Shown one piece after another: positions 46,145 to 56,754 of a stretch of DNA of 64,000 bases (positions are counted from its first letter, which is position 1; the number at the start of each line of letters is the position of its first letter). Under the pieces are notes generated by a model. It was given only the letters and a program-made list of their open reading frames with translations, did no database searches and was not told where the DNA came from. Source of the DNA: Saprospiraceae bacterium UBA1994 (lineage in GTDB: Bacteria > Bacteroidota > Bacteroidia > Chitinophagales > Saprospiraceae). Made by a program: the position numbers and the translations under genes. The DNA lies in NCBI GenBank assembly GCA_002335865.1, contig DDCY01000009.1, positions 186,001 to 250,000 on the forward strand. The letters are read 5' to 3'.

Positions 46145-49100
46145 GTGCTATTGAGTAGAGCCAATAAATGTTTTTATACCGCAATTATCTGCCTTGCAAC
46201 CTTTACATTGTTTGCAGGAGATGATCCTTGTACTGCTACTAATTTATCCACATCTAATACTGAATTTTTATTATTTGACAACAGCGGAAACTCAGATTCC
46301 GGTGTAGAAACCCCTCCTTTAGGGGGCTATTTAGGGCCTGATACTTGGTTTACATTTACAATGACGTCATTTGAGTTGACTCTACTAATAGAAGAAGGAG
46401 GAATGACGGATCCAGCAATAGCAATATACGGTGGTGATTGTAATGATCCTATAGTGTACTACAATGTGTCTGACAATAATTGTACTGGAGGAGTCTCGCC
46501 GCAATTACTATTTGATGATCTTACTCCTGGTGAACAATATTACATAAGAGTTTGGCCACAAGATGGATCTCCAAATGGAAACTTCGGAATTTTTCTGGGT
46601 ACCGTTTTACCAACATTACTTGATTTTACTACTTTCGCAGATGCCTCTATTATAGAAGAATGCATAGAGTTAACACAGGAGCAGGGATTTCAACAAGGTT
46701 GCGCTTGGTATCAAGTTGAAATAGATTTTTCTCAACCCTTCACTCATGAAATGCTAGCCAACTTTGGAGATAAAGATCCAAGTGGAGCTGACGGAATCTG
46801 TCTAGTCTACCAATCTAACGGTCCTGATTTTTGCGGTGGTACTGGAGAGGGCATAGGGGCAGCAGGAATGCCCAACTCAGCAATATTCGAATTTGACACA
46901 TGGCAAAATAATAACCTTGGTGATCCAGCTGAGGATCACGCTTCATTTAATATAAATGGCAATATGGCTCATCCTGCCTCTATTAATGGACCTATAACTC
47001 TTGGTAACATTGAAGATGGAGTAGATCACAATATTACTTTTAATTGGGATCCTTCAGGAAATTCATACGAATTAATTTTTGATGGAAATTTAATATTAAG
47101 TGGATCGTATGACATTATTAACAATTGCTTTGGTGGTAGTTCTTTGGCGTATTGGGGATATACAGCATCAACTGGAGGCTCTAACAACAATCAAATCATT
47201 TGTCCTATTGTGGTAGAATATAACCCTGCTACTGTATCTTACGAAGAAGTAACTATCTGCGCCGGAGAATCTTATAATGGGTGGACAGAATCAGGATTCT
47301 ATATAAGTGAAGAACCAGGATCTAACGGATGTACACACCAAACTCATACAAGACTCACTATTATTGAAGAATCCGAACCTTATCTATTACAAAAGTATAT
47401 CTGCGATGGTGATATCTTTGCATTAGAAGGAGAAGTTTTTACCAATGAGGGAATATATACCATCTATACTGAGACTGAATTAGGATGTGACAGCACCATT
47501 ATTCTTGATCTTAAAGTGATAATTCCTACACTTGATATTTTAGGAAATGATGAATTTAATTGTTTGATAGACTCAATAACACTCACGATCGAATTTGATT
47601 TAAACTACCCTATTTCAGATGTAGACTTTTTTTGGCAAACTCCAAATGGAACTTTACAGTCAGATTCTATAATAGCCACTACTCCTGGATGGTATTCTGT
47701 CAATGTATTTATCTATTATGAAGACGCCTTTTGCATTGTAAGTGCAGAAACACAACTTTACATTGATAATATTCCTCCAATAATCGACGATATTTCTGAT
47801 CTCACTATTCTATGCAATACTCCAATAGATGAGAGAATATTAGTAGCCCCAGAAAATCCAAATTCATTGGACTTCAATTGGTATCTAGATAATATACTAA
47901 TAGGAACGAATGATATACTACCTGTAAGCATAGAAGGGAATTATACCTTGGAAGCACAAGACACTACTAATGGATGCATAACCACTATTGATGCTAATGT
48001 ATTTATAGATGATGATATACCACAAATCGAAATAGGCTACGATTCCTTAATACTGAATTGTCAATCTATAGAATTTGTTCTCGATCCTACTATTTTTTAT
48101 CAAGGACCCGGAAATATCGTTTGGGATTATAACTCTATATTTTTATCAAATGATACGACTGTAACAGTAAATGAGCCCGGCGTTTACACTATTGGTATTA
48201 CTGATGCCAATGATTGTACTGCGATTGATTCCATCCTAATTTCTATAGATACTCTAGCTCCTGAATTAATATTAGAAGACATAATAATTCCTTGTGATCA
48301 GACAGATACATTAATTAATCCGATTACACTTTCTATTAATACTGTGGCTGATTGGGAAAGCCCACAAATTCTTAATAATGAAATCACACCACTGATAAAT
48401 ACCGCTGGAACATATAGTATTACTCTAACTGATACTACTAACTATTGTATGGCCTCGGGTAGTATAATAGTAGAACTCTTAGGGCCAAGTCCAGATATTT
48501 CTATCTCGGGTGATGACACATTAAATTGCATTATAGAATTTGCAGAAATTATTGCAACTACAAACCAAAATGACATCACATTTAATTGGTTCAATTCTGT
48601 ATCCTTTCTATCTAATGAACCGATAATAAATGTTAATACTCCCGATATATATATTGTGCAAGCCTTTAGCCCAACTGGATGTAGTACTTTAGATTCATTC
48701 GAAGTTATCGAGCACAAAATATACCCTACTATTACTTTGGAGTCAGATACGATCGATTGTGATAACCTAAAAGCTACCATTAACGCCGGAATCATAAACG
48801 GAACTATTGAAAATTGGGTAACCCCAGACAATAATGATCCCACTTCATCAACTATCGTTACGGATATTATTGGATTCTATACACTCAATACAATTAATAT
48901 TGAAACAGGATGTACGACTACAGATTCTATCGAAGTAATAGATATGAGCAATCCTCCCGTCTATACATTTGAATCAAATACCATTACTTGTAGTCAACCC
49001 AACGCAATACTAAATTTGGATATTTCTTCGAACTACCAAAGTGTGACATGGACTTATCCTAACGACACTTCTAGTAACGAATTATCACCAGAAGTTACTA

Positions 49101-50425
49101 TCCCGGGAAATTATCTTCTTCATATTGAAGTAGAAGGATCATGTGACCTTGACACCATAATAGAAATAGAAATAGATACAATTTCGCCAAGTTATCAAGT
49201 GGAATTCGGAATCATCGACTGTTACAATGAACAAACTAATCTGAATCTTAATAATGTCAATAATACGGAATCAATTATCATAACATCACCTTCAAATTTG
49301 GTATTTGCAAGTATTGAAAATACAGTGACAGAGAGTGGTATTTATAGTATAAATACAATTGGTTCCAATGGATGTGTTACAAATAGCAATATTGAAATTC
49401 TATCTCTAATTTCAATACCAGAAGTAACAATAGAACAAGATGTATTAGTCAGTTGTAATGCACCTAATGCAACTATTACTGCCAATTCTAATAATGATAA
49501 TCTTGGCTATACTTGGTCCAATGATCTGTCAAATACAATAGGAAACTCTAATACAATAACAGTAAGCAGTGGTGGAGTGTTTTCTCTATATATTATAGAT
49601 GAAAATGGATGTGAAAATGTTTACAACGTAAATATAGAAGAACAACTAGAACTACCTGTCATTAATTTAATAGCCGACAATATCACATGTAACAATAGTA
49701 TGGCAACGATAACATTAGAATCTCAATCTGAATTAACAGATGTAGTTTGGAGCGATGCCAATGAAGTAGTTAGCACAGATAACCAATTAGCAGTGGATCA
49801 GGGTGGATGGTATTATGTGCAAGGAAGCAATCAATATGGCTGTGAATCTGAGGACTCCATATTAGTTTTAGAAAATATTACTGCTCCAGTCTTAATTCTT
49901 CTTTCACCTGATACCATTAAACTTTTACCCAATGGATTTTATGATATTCTTATCGATGAATTCTCCAGTGGCAATCTAGATTATAGTTGGATGCCAACGG
50001 AAGGATTATCCTGTTCTGATTGCCTTGAGCCTACGATTACAGAATACCTACATGATAGCTATCAACTTACCGTCACTAATGATTATGGTTGCATAACTAC
50101 CATTACAATACATGTTCGAGAAAAGAAATTGACTTCAGTTAATATTCCAAATATATTCTCTCCGAGTTCTCGTGATGGTAATAATGATTACTTCACATTA
50201 TATGGCAACGAGAATGTTGTACTCATTAATGAAATGTATGTATATGATAGATGGGGTAATCTAGTGTATAGTAACAATAATTTTCTGCCCAATGATCCAT
50301 ATCAAGGTTGGGATGGTCTATTTAATGGTGAATCAGTGGTGAACGGTGTTTACGTCTACCTTTTTAAAGTTACTACTAATGAAGGCCAAATATTGACATT
50401 TGCTGGTGATATAACCAAAATGTAG
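46145..50425 (+). CDS. Giant secreted lectin-like multidomain protein with T9SS type B sorting domain
   Basis: A 1426-residue surface protein: signal peptide (about 1-24), a beta-sandwich resembling pre-peptidase C-terminal domains (about 27-152), and an L-type-lectin-like domain (about 158-355) with DPSGADGICLVYQS, AIFEFDTWQNNN and HNITFNWDPSGNSYELIFDG. A long array of roughly 90-residue Ig/PKD-like repeats follows, with a Cys near the start of each. The C-terminal T9SS type B (gliding-motility-associated) domain (about 1330-1426) has IPNIFSPSSRDGNNDYF, VYDRWGNLVYS and GWDGLFNGESVVNGVYVY. A role in adhesion or carbohydrate binding is inferred. No ATG is available near the N-terminus: a TAA lies at 46133, so GTG (46145) or TTG (46151) must start it. 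Confidence 0.85.
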   Translation: MLLSRANKCFYTAIICLATFTLFAGDDPCTATNLSTSNTEFLLFDNSGNSDSGVETPPLGGYLGPDTWFTFTMTSFELTLLIEEGGMTDPAIAIYGGDCNDPIVYYNVSDNNCTGGVSPQLLFDDLTPGEQYYIRVWPQDGSPNGNFGIFLGTVLPTLLDFTTFADASIIEECIELTQEQGFQQGCAWYQVEIDFSQPFTHEMLANFGDKDPSGADGICLVYQSNGPDFCGGTGEGIGAAGMPNSAIFEFDTWQNNNLGDPAEDHASFNINGNMAHPASINGPITLGNIEDGVDHNITFNWDPSGNSYELIFDGNLILSGSYDIINNCFGGSSLAYWGYTASTGGSNNNQIICPIVVEYNPATVSYEEVTICAGESYNGWTESGFYISEEPGSNGCTHQTHTRLTIIEESEPYLLQKYICDGDIFALEGEVFTNEGIYTIYTETELGCDSTIILDLKVIIPTLDILGNDEFNCLIDSITLTIEFDLNYPISDVDFFWQTPNGTLQSDSIIATTPGWYSVNVFIYYEDAFCIVSAETQLYIDNIPPIIDDISDLTILCNTPIDERILVAPENPNSLDFNWYLDNILIGTNDILPVSIEGNYTLEAQDTTNGCITTIDANVFIDDDIPQIEIGYDSLILNCQSIEFVLDPTIFYQGPGNIVWDYNSIFLSNDTTVTVNEPGVYTIGITDANDCTAIDSILISIDTLAPELILEDIIIPCDQTDTLINPITLSINTVADWESPQILNNEITPLINTAGTYSITLTDTTNYCMASGSIIVELLGPSPDISISGDDTLNCIIEFAEIIATTNQNDITFNWFNSVSFLSNEPIINVNTPDIYIVQAFSPTGCSTLDSFEVIEHKIYPTITLESDTIDCDNLKATINAGIINGTIENWVTPDNNDPTSSTIVTDIIGFYTLNTINIETGCTTTDSIEVIDMSNPPVYTFESNTITCSQPNAILNLDISSNYQSVTWTYPNDTSSNELSPEVTIPGNYLLHIEVEGSCDLDTIIEIEIDTISPSYQVEFGIIDCYNEQTNLNLNNVNNTESIIITSPSNLVFASIENTVTESGIYSINTIGSNGCVTNSNIEILSLISIPEVTIEQDVLVSCNAPNATITANSNNDNLGYTWSNDLSNTIGNSNTITVSSGGVFSLYIIDENGCENVYNVNIEEQLELPVINLIADNITCNNSMATITLESQSELTDVVWSDANEVVSTDNQLAVDQGGWYYVQGSNQYGCESEDSILVLENITAPVLILLSPDTIKLLPNGFYDILIDEFSSGNLDYSWMPTEGLSCSDCLEPTITEYLHDSYQLTVTNDYGCITTITIHVREKKLTSVNIPNIFSPSSRDGNNDYFTLYGNENVVLINEMYVYDRWGNLVYSNNNFLPNDPYQGWDGLFNGESVVNGVYVYLFKVTTNEGQILTFAGDITKM

Positions 50426-50473
50426 CTCCACAATATGACTCTCGTGTAATTTTTAATAAATTGTAATTACTCC

Positions 50474-50974
50474 TTAATGATAACCAGAGTTATGTGCTAA
50501 AATATTGCCACAAGAGGCACATGCAATAGCTGATCCAGCTCCTCCAGAACATGCATTACTACACGTGTAATGCCAAACTCCATCCGAATTTTGTGCTGGT
50601 TCTAGTGCCTTTGCATTAGAAACTGCGTTGGGGGTTACATTGATACCCTCTGATCCAGAAGGTACTAAAGTACTTGTAGTTGTTGCAGGTGCAGGAGCAT
50701 CATGATATATCGTATTGTGTACTAGTGTAGTTCCACAATCTCCACAAGCTGTTGCCGATCCTGATCCTCCGCTGTGCCCATTAGGACATGTATAATGCCA
50801 AACTCCTAGTGAATTTTGTGCTGGCTCAGGTGCTTTTGTTGGAACAGTAGACGCAGATGGTGCAGCAGGAGATACATAGTTAGGGTCTAAGAGTGCAGCT
50901 GGCCTCTCAGGAGCACTGTTACAAGATACAATTGAAAATAATGCTATTACGAATAAGTATTTGAAAAACTCCAT
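50474..50974 (-). CDS. Lipoprotein with two zinc-ribbon-like Cys repeats
   Basis: A 166-residue lipoprotein with lipobox FSIVSC (Cys18), then Ala/Pro/Ser/Thr-rich linkers around two near-identical repeats (about 49-91 and 125-166). The shared pattern is EPAQNSxGVWHYTCxN...GSAxACxxCGxxLxHNxxYH. Candidate metal ligands keep the same spacing in both: C63-x3-H67-x9-C77-x2-C80 and C138-x3-C142-x9-C152-x2-C155, so one ligand swaps His for Cys. The frame extends upstream to 51037, but MEFFKYLFVIALFS at 50974 gives the lipoprotein signal. I do not recognise a named family. A metal-binding envelope role is inference. Confidence 0.75.
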   Translation of the reverse strand: MEFFKYLFVIALFSIVSCNSAPERPAALLDPNYVSPAAPSASTVPTKAPEPAQNSLGVWHYTCPNGHSGGSGSATACGDCGTTLVHNTIYHDAPAPATTTSTLVPSGSEGINVTPNAVSNAKALEPAQNSDGVWHYTCSNACSGGAGSAIACASCGNILAHNSGYH

Positions 50975-51101
50975 TTTATTATTTTTATTTAACAATCTTA
51001 AAGATAATGATACTTTAATTAAAAAGTCAAGATTCATTTTAAAACTGTTAACTCACTAGTTTGATTTTAAAGAATCCATATTACGAAATTTAATTTTATT
51101 A

Positions 51102-52415
51102 CTATCCTACTCCAATAAGTCCTGGAAACATAACGACCAATATCAAGACTAATATCTGTATTAATAAGAAAGGAATCACTCCTTTATAGATCATTGATGT
51201 TTTCAACTCTGGTGGCGCTACCCCTTTGAGGTAGAATAACGCGAATCCAAATGGTGGAGTTAGAAATGAAGTCTGAAGATTGAGTGCAAGCAAAATACCT
51301 ATCCATATCAAGTCGATTTCCATTGCGATGAATATCGGTGTCACTACAGGTACTATGATAAATATAATTTCTATAAAATCAATAAAGAACCCCGCTATAA
51401 AAACTACCACCATTACCAAGAATAAAAACATCATTGGACTTAATGCCGATTGCTCTATCAAGTCTACTAAATATCTGTCTCCACCAAGCCCTCGAAATAC
51501 TAATGCGAAAGTAGTAGCTCCCAAAAGTATCATGAATACCATACTTGTGAGCTTAGTTGTCTCCTTGCACACCTCTGATAGCTTACTCATGCTAAATTGT
51601 CCTTGAGTCATAGTAAGCAATATAGCACCTAAGGCACCTACTGCTGCTGCTTCTGTTGGCGATGCGATTCCTGCGAATATTGATCCCAGCACAGCTATGA
51701 TTAATAGCATAGGTAAAACAAATGCCTTCACTACTTTCTTCACAAAATCTTCAGACTTAAACTTGTCTATCTCCTTGGCAGGAATTGCTGGTGCGCTTTC
51801 AGGATAGAGATGTGCGTATATTGCGACATATGTAATATATGCAACCACCAATATCAATCCTGGCACTAACGCTGCTGCGAATAAGTCACCAACAGATACA
51901 TTGAGCACACTCCCCAACAATACTAATACTACTGAAGGAGGAATTATCTGTCCAAGTGTTCCTGAAGAAACGATGACACCAGCGGCTAGATCTGGTTTGT
52001 AATTTCTCTTGAGCATCGTAGGAATACTGATCAATCCCATAGTAATTACAGTCGCCCCTACTATCCCTGTACTTGCCGCTAGTAAAGCTCCGACTATTAC
52101 AACTGAAATTGCCAATCCTCCTTTTATTTTTCCAAATAAAATAGCCATCGTATTGAGAAGATTTTCTGCCAATCCAGACTTCTCCAACATCAAACCCATA
52201 AATATAAATAAGGGAACGGCGAGCAAAACATAATTTTTCATAGTCCCCATGATCCTCAATGGAAGTAAATCCAAAAAGTCAGGAACCAAGAAGTATCCTA
52301 CTAATATCGATAAGCCAGCTAAAGTAAATGCCACTGGATAGCCGACAAGTATCAAAGCAAATATCACTACAAACAATATCAGCGCCACAATTTCAGTATC
52401 GATCATCAATTCCAT
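51102..52415 (-). CDS. dctM: TRAP transporter large membrane subunit DctM
   Basis: A 437-residue, about 12-helix inner-membrane protein of the DctM family (IT superfamily), the ion-coupled translocation channel of TRAP transporters. Typical elements are LAVPLFIFMGLMLEKSG near the first third, GALLAASTGIVGATVITMGL, SSGTLGQIIPPSVVLVLLG, SPTEAAAVGALGAILL and the C-terminal LNLQTSFLTPPFGFALFYL. It begins 1 nt after dctQ. Transported acid unknown because the binding protein is not here. Confidence 0.92.
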   Translation of the reverse strand: MELMIDTEIVALILFVVIFALILVGYPVAFTLAGLSILVGYFLVPDFLDLLPLRIMGTMKNYVLLAVPLFIFMGLMLEKSGLAENLLNTMAILFGKIKGGLAISVVIVGALLAASTGIVGATVITMGLISIPTMLKRNYKPDLAAGVIVSSGTLGQIIPPSVVLVLLGSVLNVSVGDLFAAALVPGLILVVAYITYVAIYAHLYPESAPAIPAKEIDKFKSEDFVKKVVKAFVLPMLLIIAVLGSIFAGIASPTEAAAVGALGAILLTMTQGQFSMSKLSEVCKETTKLTSMVFMILLGATTFALVFRGLGGDRYLVDLIEQSALSPMMFLFLVMVVVFIAGFFIDFIEIIFIIVPVVTPIFIAMEIDLIWIGILLALNLQTSFLTPPFGFALFYLKGVAPPELKTSMIYKGVIPFLLIQILVLILVVMFPGLIGVG

Positions 52416-52416
52416 T

Positions 52417-52929
52417 CTAAGCAGATTTAGTGTTTGATGAAAAGATCGTCTGTACAGATCTGTAGATTACAGCAATACCTTGTAGAAGCAATAGTACAAA
52501 TCCAAAAGTCATGAAGTACTTAATAATATATCTCGCTGGTAGGCCTCCAGGATTTGGTGATCCTTCATTCATCATCCAGCTGTTAGTCGCATAGTTGAAT
52601 GAACTATTGATTAAAATCAGACACCATGGCACTAAAAACAATAAGGTTCCTGCAAGATTTATCCATGCTTTGGATTTATTTGATCTGTCTGCGTAAAAAA
52701 GATCTACTCTGACATGTTGATCTTCTTGTAAAGTATATGAAGCTCCCAATAAAAATATCAAAGCAAATAGATGCCATTCCAATTCAATCACCCAAGTCTG
52801 CGTAGTGTTCAATATATAACGCATAAATACATCAATACATATGATCATCACCAAGAGTACATTGATGTAGCTACTCTTTTCTCCTATCCAACGAATTATG
52901 GATTCTATGATTGTAATGATTGATAACAT
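52417..52929 (-). CDS. dctQ: TRAP transporter small membrane subunit DctQ
   Basis: A 170-residue four-helix inner-membrane protein. Features are RYILNTTQTWVIELEWHLFA (helix 2), the conserved LGASYTLQEDQHVRVDLFY stretch that carries the family E-D-H-V-R-V-D signature, and two more helices. DctQ packs against DctM. The two are transcribed together with 1 nt between them. No DctP substrate-binding protein is encoded within several kilobases on either side. Confidence 0.9.
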   Translation of the reverse strand: MLSIITIIESIIRWIGEKSSYINVLLVMIICIDVFMRYILNTTQTWVIELEWHLFALIFLLGASYTLQEDQHVRVDLFYADRSNKSKAWINLAGTLLFLVPWCLILINSSFNYATNSWMMNEGSPNPGGLPARYIIKYFMTFGFVLLLLQGIAVIYRSVQTIFSSNTKSA

Positions 52930-53405
52930 AGTTTAGATTTCAATACTAAAGTTCTAAATGTCAATGCATATAAATATGGTAGAGATAAAAACCTAGATAA
53001 GTTCATTTACCTTATTGTAGGTCGTCCTTTTCTTTATTCGCGGATACATCTGTACTTTAACGATATAACCATTCTCGACTAAAAAATTAATTGATTATTC
53101 CGCTTATTATACTAGGTAAATTTTATAAAGGTTCAATCCCAATTCATTTGAAGCATATACATCATGTGAAATAATTCCAATCCTAAATTAATTTTATTTA
53201 TCTATAAAGCCAGAAAATTATTGAAATCAATATATCTTACTCTAGGCCAATTACATAACAAATGGATTAGTTCCAGTTATTGAAATACAATTCTCCTAAA
53301 TCTAATTTAATATCAAAAAAAACGCCAGTGATATATAACCACTGACGCGTTTTCTTTATTCATCAATTCAGCATTCCAAATTAGAATATCTATTCAGAAC
53401 AAATA
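52930..53405. other. Intergenic region upstream of dctQ
   Basis: About 475 nt between dctQ and the stop of the TonB receptor gene on the same strand. It contains the terminator at 53314-53352. The remainder is AT-rich with no gene or clear promoter. Confidence 0.55.
53314..53352 (-). terminator. Intrinsic terminator after the Oar-like receptor gene
   Basis: AAACGCCAGTG (53320-53330) pairs with CACTGACGCGTTT (53340-53352), leaving a 2-nt bulge, with a 9-nt loop. On the minus strand the stem runs into eight T (complement of the A run 53315-53322). It lies about 55 nt after the stop at 53406. Confidence 0.8.
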
Positions 53406-56400
53406 CTAATTGAAAATATATCTCAGTCCAATTTGTGCCTGCCATCTACTACTAAGACCAAAATCATCATAAAATGTCTGTTGATTAGCTTGATCAAAAG
53501 TGTACACGGGATCTCCATCAGTAACAGCAACAGATATTGGTTGATTTAATCCTGTATTAGTAGCTCTCTGAGTTACTCCCCAAGAACTAGAAATTAGATT
53601 TCCTAGATTAAGAACATCGAGACTCACCTGAAATTTATTTCCACTAGACACCCCAATATCCTGAAGTATTCTCAAATCAAGACTTCCAAACCAAGGCGAA
53701 AGAGCATCATATCTTTTAGCATAATCCCCTCTATTATCAGACAAGTAGTCATCTTGTTCTATGTATGATTTAAAAGCTTCTTTCTGAGCAGATTGAGCTG
53801 CAGCGTCCCCTGAAAAAGTAAGTGCATCTATCTCTATATCTGTCGGAATGTAGATTAAATCATTTAAGCCTGATCCATCATTATTGATATCTCCAGCATA
53901 GGTATAGCTAAACCTGGCTCCTTGTGCATATTCGCCAAATAAAGAAACCGTAGTTGCATACCTTTCTCCATATTCAAATTTCTTAGACATTGCTGCTATG
54001 AATCTATGCTTATTTCCATACAATGAAGGTGCTAAATCAGCTTCATTTGTATGTGATATATTTGCCGGATTTCTGTCGTATGCATCAGATGAAATTTCAG
54101 CATCCACAGAATTTACTTCTTCAGCTTTCAAGTAATTATACCCTACCATAACAAAATTATTAGCCCAAGATCTTTGCAATTGGAATGAGGCATTAAAAGA
54201 ATATCCTTTATCTGTATTAGTAAATACATATGCATTTGTAGAACCCCCAAATGGACCTTCAGCTCTATCTTCAGCACCATATATTGGTCTATTATCTACA
54301 CCATTAAGAGTATTTGTTGGTAGTTTTAATCCTTGATTTTGAACCATCTGCGCATGTAGATCTTTCGTATAAAGTAAATCTACAGTACCTGTCCAATCTT
54401 TAATTTTCTTATCAAATCCTAAACTCGTTCTCCACACTTGAGGGAATTTAAAATCAGGATCAGTCATATTATAAAAGAAGAAATCTGGATTAGCAACTTG
54501 GTTACCTATCCATACCGCTGGAAATCGTCCTGAAAAAAGACCAGTTCCTCCTCTAATCTGTGATGATCTATCACCTTCAACATCGTAATTAAATCCAAGC
54601 CTTGGGTTAAATAAAATATTTCCAGTAGGAAGATCAGTATGGTTGTAATTTATAGCTTCTCCCTTGTCATTGTAATAAGTTACGTCTGGTGCATATACTC
54701 CTCCATCATCTATAGAGCCACCTTTTCTATCTATATTTTCTTGAATTAGATCTGCCGTATTGAAATAAAGTGGAATATCTATTCTTAATCCAAAAGTTAA
54801 AGATAGTTTGTCATTCGCTTGATACTCATCTTGCGCATATAAAGACCATTGCCCTAATTTAGTTTGAGCCAATGCCCAGCTATCATCTGAATTGTTGTTG
54901 GTAAATGCATCTCGAGCAGCTTGTACTTCTCCTGCAAAGTCATCTGATTTAATCAAGGCCTCTGCTTCACTAATATCAACTCCTGGAGCAAACAATCTAA
55001 ATCCATATGATGTTAAGTTGAATGAATTATCAAAACTGAATTTCTCAAACGAGGTTCCAAAAGTTAAACTGTGATTGTTTTTATACAAATTAAAATCATT
55101 TGTAATTTGAAACACATTTTGACTAAGTACATTATTTACAGAAAATGGTTCATGTCCAGCAATAATATAGTTAATACCGTTCTTCGAAATATTCAACACA
55201 GGAAATGGTTCAGAAAAAGGGTTTCTATTATCTCTAAATGTGGTATAACCCACTTTTAAATTATTTGCCATACCAGACCCGAATACAGAATTCAATTCTA
55301 TGATTCCTGAGTTAATTTTATTATTTATTCTATACCCGCTATTTTGAAACTGAAGAGTAGTAAAATCTGGACCTCTTCTACCAAGCGCAGAAGGGTGAGC
55401 AGGTTGCTCTTTGAAAGCATCTAAAAAATTATATGATGCAGATAATTTATGATTTTTATTTAGGTTAAAATCTAATTTAATTATTCCTTTTGTATTATCT
55501 CTATTGTTTCTAAAATTGGAAAATGCCCCAGTATCATAGCCATGCTCTGACATAAGCAAATCAGAAATTAATTGCATATCCGATTGTAATACTCTTGACT
55601 CATTGCTAGCTCCCGACCCTGTATTCGGCTCAAACAAAGATCCTAGATCTGATCTTTTTGTAATTTCCAGATTAGCAAAAAAGAATGCCTTATTTTTGAT
55701 AAGTGGACCACCAATTGAAAAACCTGTTTGTAGTGATGAGAGATCGCCCGTTGGCACCTCAGTATCATTTACTTTTCCACCGGTCATTGCACTATTGCGA
55801 TAAAATCCATACGCCGTACCTTCAAAATTATTAGTTCCTGATTTTGTAACCGCGTTTATTGAAGCTCCTGTAAAACCTGATTGTGTAATATCATAAGGAG
55901 CTATATTAACTGATATTTGATCAATCGCATCAAGTGACACCGGCTGTGCATCTGACTGACCACCTGGAGTGGCAGCATCCAAGCCAAATGGATTATTGAA
56001 TATTGTACCATTCAAACTGTAATTATTAAACTGATCATTACGCCCTGCAAATGAACCGCCTTTGGCAGACATTGGATTTAACCTAGTATAATCCTCAGCT
56101 GATCTTGAGATCGTAGGTAAATTTTTCAATTCGTCCCTTCCAATAGTTGTACTTGCACCAGTTTTCTCACCATTAAGTATTGGATCCAACGCGCCTATTA
56201 TTTCCACACCTCCAATAGTTACCCCTTCCGCTACCAACTCAAAGTCTAATTTTAATTTTTGACCTAGAGTTAAAAAAATATTTTCCATGTTATTGTTAGT
56301 ATAACCGATATAGCTCGTTTCTATTCTATACGGTCCTCCTATTCTCATATTTGGAAGATTGTACTTACCCTTTTCATTTGCAATAGCTCCATAAGCAGCC

Positions 56401-56561
56401 CCTGAAGGCAAGTGTGTGGCTAATATTGTAGCCCCAATTAACTCTTCATTCTCAGACATAATCGAACCACTCATACTCGCTGTGGTGACTTGTGCAAAGG
56501 AATAATTACAACTAATAAAAGTAATAAATAATAAACTGAACTTTAGGACAGAATTCTTCAT
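53406..56561 (-). CDS. Oar-like TonB-dependent receptor
   Basis: A 1051-residue outer-membrane protein: signal peptide (1-23, ending NYSFAQ), carboxypeptidase-regulatory-like domain (about 28-115, SGSIMSENEELIGATILATH), plug (about 135-250) with NLPTISRSAEDYTRLNPM, NNYSLNGTIFNNPFGLDA and GFTGASINAVTKSGTN, then a long barrel (GGTGLFSGRFPAVWIGNQ, PLYGNKHRFIAAMS-like segments) ending in LRYIFN. The plug sequence and length match the Oar family of large receptors, implicated in uptake or secretion-related steps. It is transcribed alone, with a terminator behind it. Confidence 0.88.
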   Translation of the reverse strand: MKNSVLKFSLLFITFISCNYSFAQVTTASMSGSIMSENEELIGATILATHLPSGAAYGAIANEKGKYNLPNMRIGGPYRIETSYIGYTNNNMENIFLTLGQKLKLDFELVAEGVTIGGVEIIGALDPILNGEKTGASTTIGRDELKNLPTISRSAEDYTRLNPMSAKGGSFAGRNDQFNNYSLNGTIFNNPFGLDAATPGGQSDAQPVSLDAIDQISVNIAPYDITQSGFTGASINAVTKSGTNNFEGTAYGFYRNSAMTGGKVNDTEVPTGDLSSLQTGFSIGGPLIKNKAFFFANLEITKRSDLGSLFEPNTGSGASNESRVLQSDMQLISDLLMSEHGYDTGAFSNFRNNRDNTKGIIKLDFNLNKNHKLSASYNFLDAFKEQPAHPSALGRRGPDFTTLQFQNSGYRINNKINSGIIELNSVFGSGMANNLKVGYTTFRDNRNPFSEPFPVLNISKNGINYIIAGHEPFSVNNVLSQNVFQITNDFNLYKNNHSLTFGTSFEKFSFDNSFNLTSYGFRLFAPGVDISEAEALIKSDDFAGEVQAARDAFTNNNSDDSWALAQTKLGQWSLYAQDEYQANDKLSLTFGLRIDIPLYFNTADLIQENIDRKGGSIDDGGVYAPDVTYYNDKGEAINYNHTDLPTGNILFNPRLGFNYDVEGDRSSQIRGGTGLFSGRFPAVWIGNQVANPDFFFYNMTDPDFKFPQVWRTSLGFDKKIKDWTGTVDLLYTKDLHAQMVQNQGLKLPTNTLNGVDNRPIYGAEDRAEGPFGGSTNAYVFTNTDKGYSFNASFQLQRSWANNFVMVGYNYLKAEEVNSVDAEISSDAYDRNPANISHTNEADLAPSLYGNKHRFIAAMSKKFEYGERYATTVSLFGEYAQGARFSYTYAGDINNDGSGLNDLIYIPTDIEIDALTFSGDAAAQSAQKEAFKSYIEQDDYLSDNRGDYAKRYDALSPWFGSLDLRILQDIGVSSGNKFQVSLDVLNLGNLISSSWGVTQRATNTGLNQPISVAVTDGDPVYTFDQANQQTFYDDFGLSSRWQAQIGLRYIFN

Positions 56562-56754
56562 AGTAATTGTGCTTTATTTAATTTAAGATCTCCTAATATA
56601 AATATCATAATATAACAAATCCTCACGAAAAATTATTTTCTTTGGAAATGTGGATAAATTGTGGAGAATATTAGTATTTGATTGAGTGTGGTCATCCAGA
56701 TCTGATTTCCAATGATAAAAATTTAATAGCCATTTCAATCACATAACTAAATGC

